64,000 nucleotides of DNA from an uncultured Bacteroidales bacterium (GCA_944322565.1 CALUPG010000008.1:1-64000); one strand, 5' to 3'; counted from the stretch's first letter, positions 1 through 7,307 are shown. Numbers and translations: made by a program. The notes: generated by a model from the sequence alone, not told the origin.

Positions 1-15
1 CAAGTAATTTTAGTT

Positions 16-1101
16 TCACATACCGTTAATAGTTTCACAAATTATTTCAAACTCTCGAATTACTTCCTTCTCATTCAAGCCTGCTTTCACCGCTACAGCA
101 AACAGATCTTCTTTCGTTGGCTCAATCTTATCATTGATTGAAGTAGTACGAAAGCCATTGATGCCATCGCTGGGCAGCAAGTCATAAGCCGGAGCAAAAT
201 GCCAGTCCCCATCACGATAAATGAAAGAAAAGTTCTTGGCATGATCATCTTTGTTGCCTATCAGATAGTTGAATACCATAAGTCGGTAGACCTTCCACAG
301 CTCAGCTACGCTATGTGTAAGCATGGCACAAACTTGAAATATATGAGCGTAATCAATGCTTGGCAAACGATAATCAGCACCTATAAGGCCAGCCATGCTT
401 ACTACATGCAATTTGCCGTTTGAAGTCCGGTCAAATCGTTCCACACCAAAATATTTATCTTCAAAGAGACGTGTTTCCGGCATTTCAATTCCGCATTGCT
501 TGGCAAGAAGCGAATATCGGTATTCATCTATACCAATACTCTGCTGATCTCGTTTGGCACGGAATTTTACCAACCACTCCTTGTTATCATGGCGAACGAA
601 GATTTTAGGTCTTGCTCCTCCAGGCGAACCACCGCGATCTTGAAACTCCTCAATACCTTCGCCTGTATAATCGTCACTATCCAATATTCGTTCTGCTTCC
701 AATGCCAATTTCTCGAAATCTACATAATCTTGTCTTGTAATAACACTATTATCCGGACGAAACTCCAATGCTCCGCGTCCTGTTGAGCCAACCAATGCAA
801 GGCGATCCAATAAAGTTAAAGTCCGTGGATTGACACCTTTTTGTTGCAAATACCTGTCCAAAATAAGCAAGCCCCATCCATCAGGTAAACTGTCATCGAA
901 AACACCAAATCCTCCTTCAAACGGACGAGGTTTGGCTATAAAGACACCGCTTCGCAAGGGTAATTCGAATGGTGATATGGAAAAACCTGATCCAATCCAT
1001 TCGGCTGAATATTCAAATGCACATAACCCCTCTTTAGTTAGCGCTAAGCGCCCGATCGACTGATTATCATATATCACTTCAATTTGCTTGATATCATTCA
1101 T
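16..1101 (-). CDS. hipA: HipA-family serine/threonine kinase toxin
   Basis: Toxin kinase of a type II toxin-antitoxin pair; HipA kinases phosphorylate translation targets such as glutamyl-tRNA synthetase (family knowledge). The N-terminal couple_hipA domain (about residues 1-100) is followed by the HipA_C kinase core. GGSPGGARPK (about residues 155-165) is the position of the flexible loop with the autophosphorylated Ser. GNKDDHAKNFSF carries the catalytic Asp and metal-binding Asn, and APAYDLLPSDG is the DFG-like segment. The start at 1101 (MNDIKQ) is preferred over the in-frame ATG at 1128 because it overlaps the hipB stop by 8 bases (ATGAATGA), which suggests translational coupling. At about 361 residues it is shorter than E. 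coli HipA (440) but looks complete. The exact target is not predictable. Confidence 0.9.
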   Translation of the reverse strand: MNDIKQIEVIYDNQSIGRLALTKEGLCAFEYSAEWIGSGFSISPFELPLRSGVFIAKPRPFEGGFGVFDDSLPDGWGLLILDRYLQQKGVNPRTLTLLDRLALVGSTGRGALEFRPDNSVITRQDYVDFEKLALEAERILDSDDYTGEGIEEFQDRGGSPGGARPKIFVRHDNKEWLVKFRAKRDQQSIGIDEYRYSLLAKQCGIEMPETRLFEDKYFGVERFDRTSNGKLHVVSMAGLIGADYRLPSIDYAHIFQVCAMLTHSVAELWKVYRLMVFNYLIGNKDDHAKNFSFIYRDGDWHFAPAYDLLPSDGINGFRTTSINDKIEPTKEDLFAVAVKAGLNEKEVIREFEIICETINGM

Positions 1102-1411
1102 TTTTCTTACCTCGTTTACGGATAACATTTTGTTCGTTTAATACATCGTCTAAGGATTGATATTGTTTTTGCGCAAAAAGAGTGTCAAATTCTGATAGCG
1201 AATTTAAGGCAAATCCTATTTGAAGCAACCCCTTTAAAGATATTTCCCCGGTCTGTTCAAACCGACGGTAAGTAGCAAACTTGAGACCGGCTCTTGTAGC
1301 TATGCCTTCTTGAGTTAGATTTAACTCCAATCTCCGTGCTTTTACTCTAGCGGCAATTTGCCTCGCCACATCATCCGGAGTTGATATATTAAACGATATT
1401 ATATTATTCAT
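1094..1411 (-). CDS. hipB: HipB-like XRE-family antitoxin
   Basis: Small DNA-binding antitoxin transcribed just ahead of hipA. Residues about 18-75 form a lambda-repressor-type helix-turn-helix (VKARRLELNLTQEGIATRAG, then an ATYRRFEQTGEISL recognition region). It should bind HipA and repress its own promoter. The gene ends inside the hipA start, so the two are co-translated. A consensus -7 box (1454-1461) and an imperfect palindrome (1429-1453) lie directly upstream, which fits autoregulation. At 105 residues it is slightly longer than E. coli HipB, with an N-terminal extension before the HTH. Confidence 0.88.
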   Translation of the reverse strand: MNNIISFNISTPDDVARQIAARVKARRLELNLTQEGIATRAGLKFATYRRFEQTGEISLKGLLQIGFALNSLSEFDTLFAQKQYQSLDDVLNEQNVIRKRGKKNE

Positions 1412-1428
1412 AAAGCAACTATTTCATA

Positions 1429-1453
1429 TATAACAAATAAAATATTGTTTATA
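1429..1453. promoter_or_regulatory. Putative HipB operator (imperfect palindrome)
   Basis: TATAACAAAT and ATTGTTTATA form inverted half-sites separated by AAAAT, with two mismatched positions. The palindrome sits between the hipBA -7 box and the hipB start, where a repressor would block transcription. HipB binding here is inferred from position only. Confidence 0.45.
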
Positions 1454-1483
1454 CAAAGATAGGGATAATATTTCAAGACCAAG
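1454..1483 (-). promoter_or_regulatory. hipBA promoter, Bacteroides type
   Basis: On the minus strand TATCTTTG (1454-1461) matches the Bacteroides -7 consensus TAnnTTTG. CTTG (1480-1483) lies 18 bases upstream as a -33 element. Transcription would start about 40 bases before hipB. Confidence 0.6.
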
Positions 1484-1627
1484 CATCTTAAAATGCTTTT
1501 TTTATCTAAAAGTAGGAAATGAAAACACGAGAAAACGAAAGAGAATAATATATCACACTTTATACTTTATGTACCAACTTTAGAAATCAATAACTGTCCA
1601 ATTCTTGGCTTACAAATTTATTAAATC

Positions 1628-1741
1628 TTTTCAGATTTTAAATCCTTGATACTTCTTGTTTCCCCTCGTGGCGGGAATGATACAAAATAATGGTATTTAT
1701 TATCCTAATACCCTCCCGTTACGAGGATTAAAACCTGAAAA
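1628..1741 (+). ncRNA. Candidate structured RNA (compound inverted repeat)
   Basis: Outer helix: 1628-1645 (TTTTCAG then ATTTTAAATCC) pairs with 1725-1741 (reverse complement TTTTCAGGTTTTAATCC) with one mismatch and one bulge. Inner helix: CCTCGTGGCGGGA (1664-1676) pairs with TCCCGTTACGAGG (1714-1726) over 13 positions with two G-U pairs. A small AATAA/TTATT hairpin fits inside the loop. The outer and inner arms share GG at 1725-1726, so they compete slightly. A terminator lies 87 bases downstream on the same strand, so a short transcript ending near 1857 is conceivable. I see no consensus promoter for it. It could instead be a MITE-like remnant. Confidence 0.4.
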
Positions 1742-1827
1742 CTCAAAATTTCTGAAAAATTTTTCTTGAAATTGATAACATTTCGCCGTTTTCTTGTATA
1801 ATTAGCAACATCGCAACAGATACGCCA

Positions 1828-1857
1828 ATGGCTGCCCGAACAAGGCAGCCATTTTTA
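1828..1857 (+). terminator. Intrinsic terminator hairpin
   Basis: Perfect 9-bp stem ATGGCTGCC (1828-1836) / GGCAGCCAT (1844-1852), 7-base loop, followed by a run of five T on the plus strand. There is no annotated plus-strand gene upstream, so it may end a small RNA or a lost gene. Confidence 0.65.
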
Positions 1858-1955
1858 GTATGTACCAAATGAAAATAATTTGAAAATCTTATCAAATTAT
1901 AACTCATTGATAGTTAATCTGTTAAATAAAAGTATTATATTTATATAACAAAATA

Positions 1956-2920
1956 ATGTTACAATTTTACGATTGGAATAACGAAGAATACGGAATTAAG
2001 TTTTACAAATCATTCGATGAAATGAGAGAATCTCTAAAAGATGAATCAGATTTTAGAGAATATCTTGAACGGGCAAGGTGGAGAGGCACACCAGTATGTC
2101 ATCATTGCGGTTGCATATCAGCAGAGCATTACAAGTTAAAGAGCAAAGGAGAGTTCAAAGGTCTGTACAAATGCAAGCATTGCCGAGAAAGGTTCACAGT
2201 AACAACCAAGGCAATGTTTGACAGAACATATATCCCTTTGAGAAAATGGTTTGAGGTAATCTTTATATTCCTCACCAACAAGACGGGTATAAGCAGTGGT
2301 TTGTTCACAGACTTACAGGTGTCACACAGAAAACTGCTTGGTTCATGCTCAACAGAATACGACAGAACATGAACAAGATAATAAGGTTCAAGGACATAGT
2401 GCAGATTGACGAAACCTATGTGAGTGTCAAACGCAAGAAAGGTCAGCACTCACAAGGACGAAGCCTTAAAACCAAAGTGCCAGTAGTCGGATTCCGCTCC
2501 GGTTCAATGGTAAACACCTTCATAACGAAGGATGCCACAAAGAAAACCTTGCTTCCTCTGATAAAGGAGATTGTAGAGAAAGGTTCAACTGTCGTTACAG
2601 ATGAATGGGGTGCATACAATGGCTTGAACAGGCACGGCTATACTCATGAAAGAGTCAATCACTCTCACGGCCAGTATGTAAACAAGTCGGGATTCTCAAC
2701 CAATGGTATTGAGAACTTCTGGTCGCACTTGAAACGAATGATATTCGGAATATATCGCAAAGTGTCGGCAAAGCATCTGTACTGGTATTGTGCCGAATGT
2801 GCATACCGATACAACACAAGAAGCCTTAAAGACGGTGAAAGACTTATACTATTTGTATCCGAAGCAATAACCACATTGACATACAAGGAGACCACACATC
2901 AAGAGATGTTTGTTTTCTAA
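1956..2920 (+). pseudogene. IS1595-family (ISXO2-like) transposase, frameshifted
   Basis: The first frame (1956-2372) has an N-terminal zinc ribbon (CHHCG about 30 residues before CKHCRERF) and then TTKAMFDRTYIPLRKWF, typical of the family. It loses the family sequence at about 2298-2320. The expected continuation (HRLTGVTQKTAWFMLNRIRQ) is read from the -1 frame and goes on through the 2345-2920 frame. That frame has the DDE core: IDETYV, VTDEWGAYN and NGIENFWSHLKRM. A single indel therefore separates the halves. Programmed -1 frameshifting is a less likely alternative because no canonical slippery heptamer is evident. Confidence 0.82.
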
Positions 2921-2947
2921 TTCGTACTTTTGTTCTCGCAACAGCCC
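1956..2947 (+). mobile_element. IS1595-family insertion sequence, degenerate
   Basis: It contains a transposase split by a frameshift. The right end probably lies at TTCTCGCAACAGCCC (2933-2947), whose reverse complement GGGCTGTTGC is a common start of terminal inverted repeats in Bacteroidota insertion sequences (from memory). I could not find a matching inverted left end or a target duplication, so the left boundary is given as the transposase start and the element may be truncated. Confidence 0.6.
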
Positions 2948-2953
2948 TGCCCG

Positions 2954-2985
2954 TTTGCGTGGGTGAGAAATAAGGTATATATTTG
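2954..2985 (+). promoter_or_regulatory. Consensus Bacteroides promoter of the leader-RNA operon
   Basis: TTTG (2954-2957), a 20-base spacer, then TATATTTG (2978-2985) match the -33/-7 consensus exactly. Transcription should start near 2990-2993, giving a leader of about 260 bases before the first gene at 3252. It lies just outside the putative right end of the insertion sequence. Confidence 0.75.
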
Positions 2986-3003
2986 TACCTAAATATTGGA
3001 TAG

Positions 3004-3204
3004 AACACGGAAGTGTTTGAACCTTATTCCTTTCAGACGAATCTGGTAAATTTTTCTTGGACGGGAATAAGTGCCACCTCTCACTATGCTATATGGTGCA
3101 GAGGCTGTTGCTTATTTAGTCCAAAGGCTTTACCAGAGCCTGTCTGAAGAAATAGCAATGGCTCTCTGCACTTTCTTTTGTTCCCCAATCAGCCACAAGG
3201 GGAA
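3004..3204 (+). ncRNA. Highly structured 5' leader RNA or small RNA
   Basis: Three elements read directly from sequence. First, AACAC-GGAA-GTGTT (3004-3017), a perfect stem with a GNRA tetraloop. Second, a rod of nested helices: TTCAGAC 3032-3038 with 3142-3148; TCTGGTAAA 3042-3050 with 3129-3137; TTGGAC 3057-3062 with 3119-3124; AATAAG 3066-3071 with 3111-3116; CCTCT 3077-3081 with 3100-3104; CACTAT 3082-3087 with 3092-3097 (one G-U). Third, TTCCCC 3181-3186 with GGGGAA 3199-3204. All lie downstream of a consensus promoter and upstream of a two-gene operon, so this is either a cis-acting leader or a separate small RNA. The class is not recognised; the nested rod loosely resembles a 6S-like architecture, which I cannot confirm. 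Confidence 0.65.
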
Positions 3205-3251
3205 GCCGAAAACCTTATCAAAGAGTAGGCAAAACTAATAACATAAGTATT

Positions 3252-3485
3252 ATGGCATTATTTAGAGTTACTATGAAAAAGGATATGGATGGCATTCGTA
3301 GTAGTAGCGGCAAGAAAGTACCAAAGGGGACGACATTCCAAGTCATATCCAGAAATGGTGGTGCACCAACTGGAAAAGAAATTGCGGAAGCAATAAGACT
3401 CCAATTTGGCATCGAAGTACATGACGGCAATTTTGGCAACCAAGGAATTTTTGGTCCAGTTAAGGTTGAACGATTAAGCAAATAA
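3252..3485 (+). CDS. Small conserved-type protein of unknown function
   Basis: 77 residues, no signal peptide or membrane segment. It begins MALFRVTMKKDMDGIRSS and ends PVKVERLSK; an alternating pattern suggests a small beta-rich fold with a helix near PTGKEIAEAIRLQFGIEV. From memory it resembles small Bacteroidales mobile-element proteins (DUF6140-like), but I would not assign that firmly. It is the first gene after the structured leader and ends 2 bases before the next start, so the two are surely co-transcribed and probably act together. Confidence 0.65.
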   Translation: MALFRVTMKKDMDGIRSSSGKKVPKGTTFQVISRNGGAPTGKEIAEAIRLQFGIEVHDGNFGNQGIFGPVKVERLSK

Positions 3486-3487
3486 CT

Positions 3488-4318
3488 ATGCAAGACCAAT
3501 TCTGTAATGAATGCGGTCTGTCCCAAGATGTTCCACACCTTGTTGCTGAAAGGCTGTTTGGTGTGGAATATCTGCATAGGATAGAGAACCGCTATGAACA
3601 GATGCGCAAGTGCTGTGACTGCACTTGCACAGAATGGCAAGAGGTATTTACAGAGGACTTGAAACCATATAATGGATATAGTGACACCACCTCCGTAACC
3701 ATTCCGATTGGAAACTCCCAATTAGGTGCTGACATCAAGAAATTGCACAAGGGGGCTATCGGTGTGGACTTGCCCACATGGTTCAATATTCAAGACAACA
3801 AGCATATAATGATTGTTGCACAAGACCCGTTGAGGAGTAGCAAATGGTATGGAGAATGCTTTGATACAGTTATTTCAAGTCCATTCGGCCTGCACTCATT
3901 GGAGCATAGAGAGAATGCGAGAGGTGGCAAGATGATGGACTTGCTGGTAAAGAGTCTGGTAGCCAATGGGTGTGGCATTTACCTTACTGATGCCAACAAG
4001 TTCTTTGTTTATGACCACAAGACAACCGATGAGTTTTCCAATGCTCATATAGCCGAGTATGCGGAAATAATGAGACAAGAGATAGAACTTGTCAAGCCTT
4101 TTGTAATTGTGTGCCTTGGCAGGAGTGCCGAAAGGATGTGCAAGAAAATGGGATTGTCAAATATCTTGGCATTGCCACATTTGAGTGGTACCGCCCGTGG
4201 TGCAATTGTAAGGAGATTTCCAAAATTGGAGAGTATGGGTGCAACTGCAGAGAACATTGCAGAGGAATATGCGAAAGAAATAATGAGAAGTCTTTATAAC
4301 CATTTGCCCGATTTGTAA
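3488..4318 (+). CDS. Uracil-DNA glycosylase-fold-like protein with Cys-rich N-terminus
   Basis: 276 residues. The segment IMIVAQDPLRSS (about 107-118), then FVIVCLGRSAERM (about 205-217), then LPHLSGTARGA (about 229-239) has the order and spacing of the UDG superfamily: motif A (GxDP-like), the central strand, and the motif B His loop. The N-terminus has FCNEC (6-10) and KCCDCTC (41-47), which could bind zinc or a cluster. Neither catalytic motif is canonical (AQDP rather than GEDP/GQDP), so it may bind rather than excise bases. Second gene of the structured-leader operon on the accessory region; UDG-fold proteins occur in anti-phage and counter-defence roles, but that is only an analogy here. 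A second, different UDG-family gene lies at 26541. Confidence 0.55.
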   Translation: MQDQFCNECGLSQDVPHLVAERLFGVEYLHRIENRYEQMRKCCDCTCTEWQEVFTEDLKPYNGYSDTTSVTIPIGNSQLGADIKKLHKGAIGVDLPTWFNIQDNKHIMIVAQDPLRSSKWYGECFDTVISSPFGLHSLEHRENARGGKMMDLLVKSLVANGCGIYLTDANKFFVYDHKTTDEFSNAHIAEYAEIMRQEIELVKPFVIVCLGRSAERMCKKMGLSNILALPHLSGTARGAIVRRFPKLESMGATAENIAEEYAKEIMRSLYNHLPDL

Positions 4319-4578
4319 ATTTCGGAGAAGCGATATTACAGAAAAATCCGTTATATTTGCTGATAGTATATGGTGCAGGGAATGGTAATGTATGACTATG
4401 ATGGACCCAATTGTAATGGATATCGATGCCGCCCCATCGTATCCGGTATCAGGTCCTCCGGTACTACTGTCGCTTGTAGCGGGAAGAGTCATTATCTCCT
4501 GGCCGACATTGCCCCGGTGGTGGGCGAAGCCATCACACTTACCATGCGCACAGCAACCCCCTGGAAAATATCAACAAG
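4319..4578. other. Composition boundary, no supported gene
   Basis: The first ~70 bases are AT-rich like the accessory region. From about 4390 the sequence becomes GC-richer with host-like codon texture, but two overlapping plus-strand frames (4370-4588, 4392-4658) have no recognisable protein sequence. It could be the remnant of a host gene cut by the accessory insertion. No tRNA or att repeat is convincing. Confidence 0.4.
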
Positions 4579-5304
4579 ATGCAACTGAAAGGAATAATAG
4601 AAACAACCATAGTTTATATACTGCTCAGCTATATAGCTATGCTCATGACGAGCTGTAAATGCACAAGGACCGAAATAGTCGATGAAGTGGTGATTACCAA
4701 TAACGAAAAATTCGGCATAGACGTATCGCGCCATCAGGGAACCATCGACTGGGCCGCCGTGAAGAAGTCGTCACCAGACCTGATGTTTGTCTATGTAAAA
4801 AGCACTGAGGGGGCAACATATGTCGATCCGATGTTCAGCACAAATGCTGCGGGTGCTCATGCCCAGGGCTTCAAGGTGGGTGCATACCATTATTTCCGCA
4901 TGACCAGCAGCGCCCACGACCAATTCAGGAACCTAAAAGAACAAATTGACAAAAATGTCCTTGTCCTTATTCCGATGGTCGATGTCGAAACAAATGACGG
5001 AAAGCCGCGACACGAACTACAGGATAGCCTTCAGGTATTCCTGGACCTTCTGGAAAAGGAATACGGCAAAAAGCCGATGCTCTATGGTACCAACCGCTCA
5101 TACAATGAGTTCTGCGCACCGGAATTCAACAGCTACCCGATGTACATAGGACGGTACGGGAAAGATGCTCCAGTCGTGAAAGGACCATCCCATTACACGA
5201 TATGGCAGTACTCCGAGGATGGATCCATCCCTGGAATCCCAAAACCTGTCGACCTCTGTCGCTTTCATCCAGACTGCGGTCTCGAAGATATAGTTCGCGA
5301 ATAG
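4579..5304 (+). CDS. GH25 family lysozyme lipoprotein
   Basis: Cleaves the beta-1,4 link between N-acetylmuramic acid and N-acetylglucosamine (family activity). A signal peptide ends in a lipobox (AMLMTSC, Cys about 26), so it should be membrane anchored outside the cytoplasm. The GH25 barrel starts at FGIDVSRHQGTIDW, continues through VKSTEGATYVDP and VGAYHYFR, has the catalytic PMVDVETND (the DxE pair), and ends with YTIWQYSEDGSIPGI and PVDL. About 215 residues of domain is normal for the family. It is followed 28 bases later by an HD hydrolase gene on the same strand. Confidence 0.92.
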   Translation: MQLKGIIETTIVYILLSYIAMLMTSCKCTRTEIVDEVVITNNEKFGIDVSRHQGTIDWAAVKKSSPDLMFVYVKSTEGATYVDPMFSTNAAGAHAQGFKVGAYHYFRMTSSAHDQFRNLKEQIDKNVLVLIPMVDVETNDGKPRHELQDSLQVFLDLLEKEYGKKPMLYGTNRSYNEFCAPEFNSYPMYIGRYGKDAPVVKGPSHYTIWQYSEDGSIPGIPKPVDLCRFHPDCGLEDIVRE

Positions 5305-5332
5305 CGGGTAATCTTGTCATAAAAATCGGACA

Positions 5333-5929
5333 ATGGACAGGCTTGAAAGAATCGTGGAGTTCTGCCGGACAATCGACCGGGAGAAATTCATTCAAAGAAA
5401 GACATATCTGACTGACGGAAAGCGGCTTGAGAATGACGCGGAGCATGCATGGCATCTGGCTGTGATGGCCCTGCTTCTGGGAGAATATTCAAATGCGGAG
5501 ATTGACCTTCTCCGCGTGGTGAGCATGGTGCTGATACATGACCTTGTGGAAATTTATGCAGGCGACACTTTCGCCTATGACGAAGCGGGAATGAAGACAC
5601 AGAAGGCAAGGGAATCGGCCGCTGCCGCCAGACTGTTTCCGATACTGCCCGATGACCTTGCCTCCCGTTTCCGCGGGCTTTGGGATGAATTCGAGTCGGA
5701 AGAAACTGCCGAAGCAAAATTTGCCCACACGCTTGACAATTTCCAGCCGATGATGCTGCAGGCGGCCACAGACGGAAGGGCCTGGAGAGAGGGCGGCCGC
5801 AGGCTCAGCGAGGTCCTAAGACGGAATACCCGCACAGCAGAGGGCTCCGAGGCACTCTGGGACTATGCTAAGGAAAATTTCATCAGGCCACAGATAGAAA
5901 AAGGGCATCTGAAGGACGACATCGGCTGA
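5333..5929 (+). CDS. HD-domain hydrolase (YfbR/HDDC2-like nucleotidase)
   Basis: 198 residues, soluble. The HD metal-dependent phosphohydrolase signature is complete: the first metal His in NDAEHAWH (about residues 35-42), HDLVEIYAGD (about 67-76) with the HD pair, and AKFAHTLDNFQP (about 128-139) with the last Asp. This HD_3-type family includes 5'-deoxynucleotidases acting on dNMPs. The exact substrate is not visible from sequence. It probably shares a transcript with the upstream GH25 gene by spacing alone; no functional link is evident. Confidence 0.83.
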   Translation: MDRLERIVEFCRTIDREKFIQRKTYLTDGKRLENDAEHAWHLAVMALLLGEYSNAEIDLLRVVSMVLIHDLVEIYAGDTFAYDEAGMKTQKARESAAAARLFPILPDDLASRFRGLWDEFESEETAEAKFAHTLDNFQPMMLQAATDGRAWREGGRRLSEVLRRNTRTAEGSEALWDYAKENFIRPQIEKGHLKDDIG

Positions 5930-5959
5930 CTGGCCTCACCGCCCTTCGGCAGTTCAGGC

Positions 5960-5996
5960 CATTGACTACCAAAATCATTGACTACCAAAATCATTG
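5960..5996. repeat. 16-bp tandem repeat, 2.3 copies
   Basis: CATTGACTACCAAAAT occurs at 5960-5975 and 5976-5991, with a partial CATTG at 5992-5996. It lies between the convergent ends of the HD hydrolase and the GH5 gene. Probably a slippage product. Confidence 0.8.
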
Positions 5997-6006
5997 GCTG
6001 CTCCGG

Positions 6007-7299
6007 TCATTGAAGCCCCTGAGCAGCGTCCCTTATGATTTTCAGAGTGGATTCATCGGAGGAATATACTGAATAGAATCCCTGGGGTTCCTGGGCAGGG
6101 TCGCCGCAGTATTCGTCGCCCGGTTTCCACCACAGTTTGTCCGCAGACTGGTCCGCCGTTCCGCCCCATGCCCAGAAATTGGCACCGGCAATCATGCCTC
6201 CGGAGGCTGAGGAAGACAGCACTTTTCCGAACATATACGAATAATACCGGTCGCGGGCAGTGACCGGCACATCCTTGGAGTAGCCGAGGCCGTCACGCGG
6301 ATATCCGAATTCTTCTATGACAATCGGCTTGCAGAGCCTTTCCGCCACAGGAAGATGCATGTCTATGTACCATTCGGACATCCGGACTGCAGCATCAAGA
6401 CTGTCGACAAGAGTCTCCTTTTCCACCCAGTTCCAGTTGTAAGGCCAGACATGGATGTTAAGATAATCTATGTCCGGGGAGGAATGTATCTTTTCAAAAA
6501 GCTCAAGGTCGGCCTCGCAGCCGTAGTACCCTTCACTCCCGGTGGAGACCATATGGTTCGGGTCGACAGATTTTATAATGGCTGCGACTTCCCATATCCA
6601 TTCGGAAAACACTGCCCTGACACTGTCGGAAGCGGAAAGGCACCGAGGTTCATTGCATATCTGCCAGGAGAATACCGCAGGATCATCCTTGTATGGGACC
6701 CCGGTGACAGAATTCGTCCTTGACACGATGTATCTGACATGGTCGGCAAAAATGGACTTGGCCTTGTCGTCGGTCACAAACTTCGAGACGAAAGTACTGA
6801 AAGCCTTCCACCCGTCAGGAATCGGAAGCGGAGACTTCCCCGCCCCGGCCCACTCCAGATATGTACCATAACCGCCGGACCATTCCCAGGTATTGTTGAG
6901 ATACAGGACTGCCGACATGTCCCTTCGTCCGAGTTCGGCCATCAGCCAGTCCAGCCCCTGAAGAAGAGCCCCGTCATACACTCCCGGCCGGGGCTGAAGG
7001 ACCGGCGCCACTTTATATGGAGTCCCTTCCAGTCCTTCAGCGCCCACCAGAACCCTCAGATTGGTGACCCCCATGGCATTAAGAGAATCCAGCTCCGCGG
7101 ACAGCCTCTGTCTGTCGCCACCCGGTCCCGGAGAAGCCAGCAGGGCGCCGTACCACATGTTCGCCCCTATGAAGCGGCATGTTTTCCCGTCTTTTGTAAA
7201 TTGGCCGTCTTCTACCCTGTAAAAACGGTCCTGAACATCTGTCGTGCACGCAGTCATGACCGGCAACAATGCAAGAAACAAACAAAACAATCTTTTCAT
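6007..7299 (-). CDS. GH5 (mannanase-like) glycoside hydrolase lipoprotein
   Basis: The start MKRLFCLF at 7299 is chosen because it begins a signal peptide with a lipobox (LLPVMTAC); the in-frame ATG at 7326 would add 9 residues in front of the signal. About 430 residues. GH5 features are FIGANMWYG near the N-terminus, FSWQICNEPR (acid/base Glu) and KPIVIEEFGYPRDG (nucleophile Glu), with an intervening YLNIHVWPYNWNW aromatic cleft. The pattern fits the GH5_7 beta-mannanase group, so it likely acts on mannan-type polysaccharide outside the inner membrane. No SusC/SusD genes are nearby, so it is not in a classical polysaccharide utilisation locus here. Confidence 0.85.
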   Translation of the reverse strand: MKRLFCLFLALLPVMTACTTDVQDRFYRVEDGQFTKDGKTCRFIGANMWYGALLASPGPGGDRQRLSAELDSLNAMGVTNLRVLVGAEGLEGTPYKVAPVLQPRPGVYDGALLQGLDWLMAELGRRDMSAVLYLNNTWEWSGGYGTYLEWAGAGKSPLPIPDGWKAFSTFVSKFVTDDKAKSIFADHVRYIVSRTNSVTGVPYKDDPAVFSWQICNEPRCLSASDSVRAVFSEWIWEVAAIIKSVDPNHMVSTGSEGYYGCEADLELFEKIHSSPDIDYLNIHVWPYNWNWVEKETLVDSLDAAVRMSEWYIDMHLPVAERLCKPIVIEEFGYPRDGLGYSKDVPVTARDRYYSYMFGKVLSSSASGGMIAGANFWAWGGTADQSADKLWWKPGDEYCGDPAQEPQGFYSVYSSDESTLKIIRDAAQGLQ

Positions 7300-7307
7300 A
7301 TCGGAGA

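Larger units (their letters stand above)
1412..1955. other. AT-rich intergenic region with RNA-like structures
   Basis: This 544-base stretch between hipB and the transposase has no convincing reading frame. It contains the hipBA operator and promoter, a weak stem with a T-run (AAGCAT/ATGCTT, 1481-1503), a compound inverted repeat (1628-1741) and a strong intrinsic-terminator hairpin (1828-1857). The left terminal repeat of the insertion sequence is not recognisable here. Confidence 0.6.

Noticed and set aside
1811..1819. TCGCAACAG as left terminal repeat of the insertion sequence
   Set aside because: It is in the same orientation as the right-end CGCAACAG, not inverted, so it cannot be a left TIR.
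3004..3204. Retron-type msr-msd RNA
   Set aside because: No reverse transcriptase gene occurs in the window and the expected a1/a2 ends and msd hairpin layout are absent.
3090..4378. 12-base repeat TATATGGTGCAG (3090-3101 and 4367-4378) as attachment sites
   Set aside because: Too short to be convincing in a 64-kb window, flanks do not match, and one copy lies inside the structured RNA.
4370..4658. Two overlapping plus-strand frames before the GH25 gene
   Set aside because: No family resemblance, no promoter and they run into the lysozyme gene; treated as a possible remnant only.
5960..5996. CRISPR array
   Set aside because: Repeats are contiguous without spacers and only 2.3 copies; no cas genes nearby.
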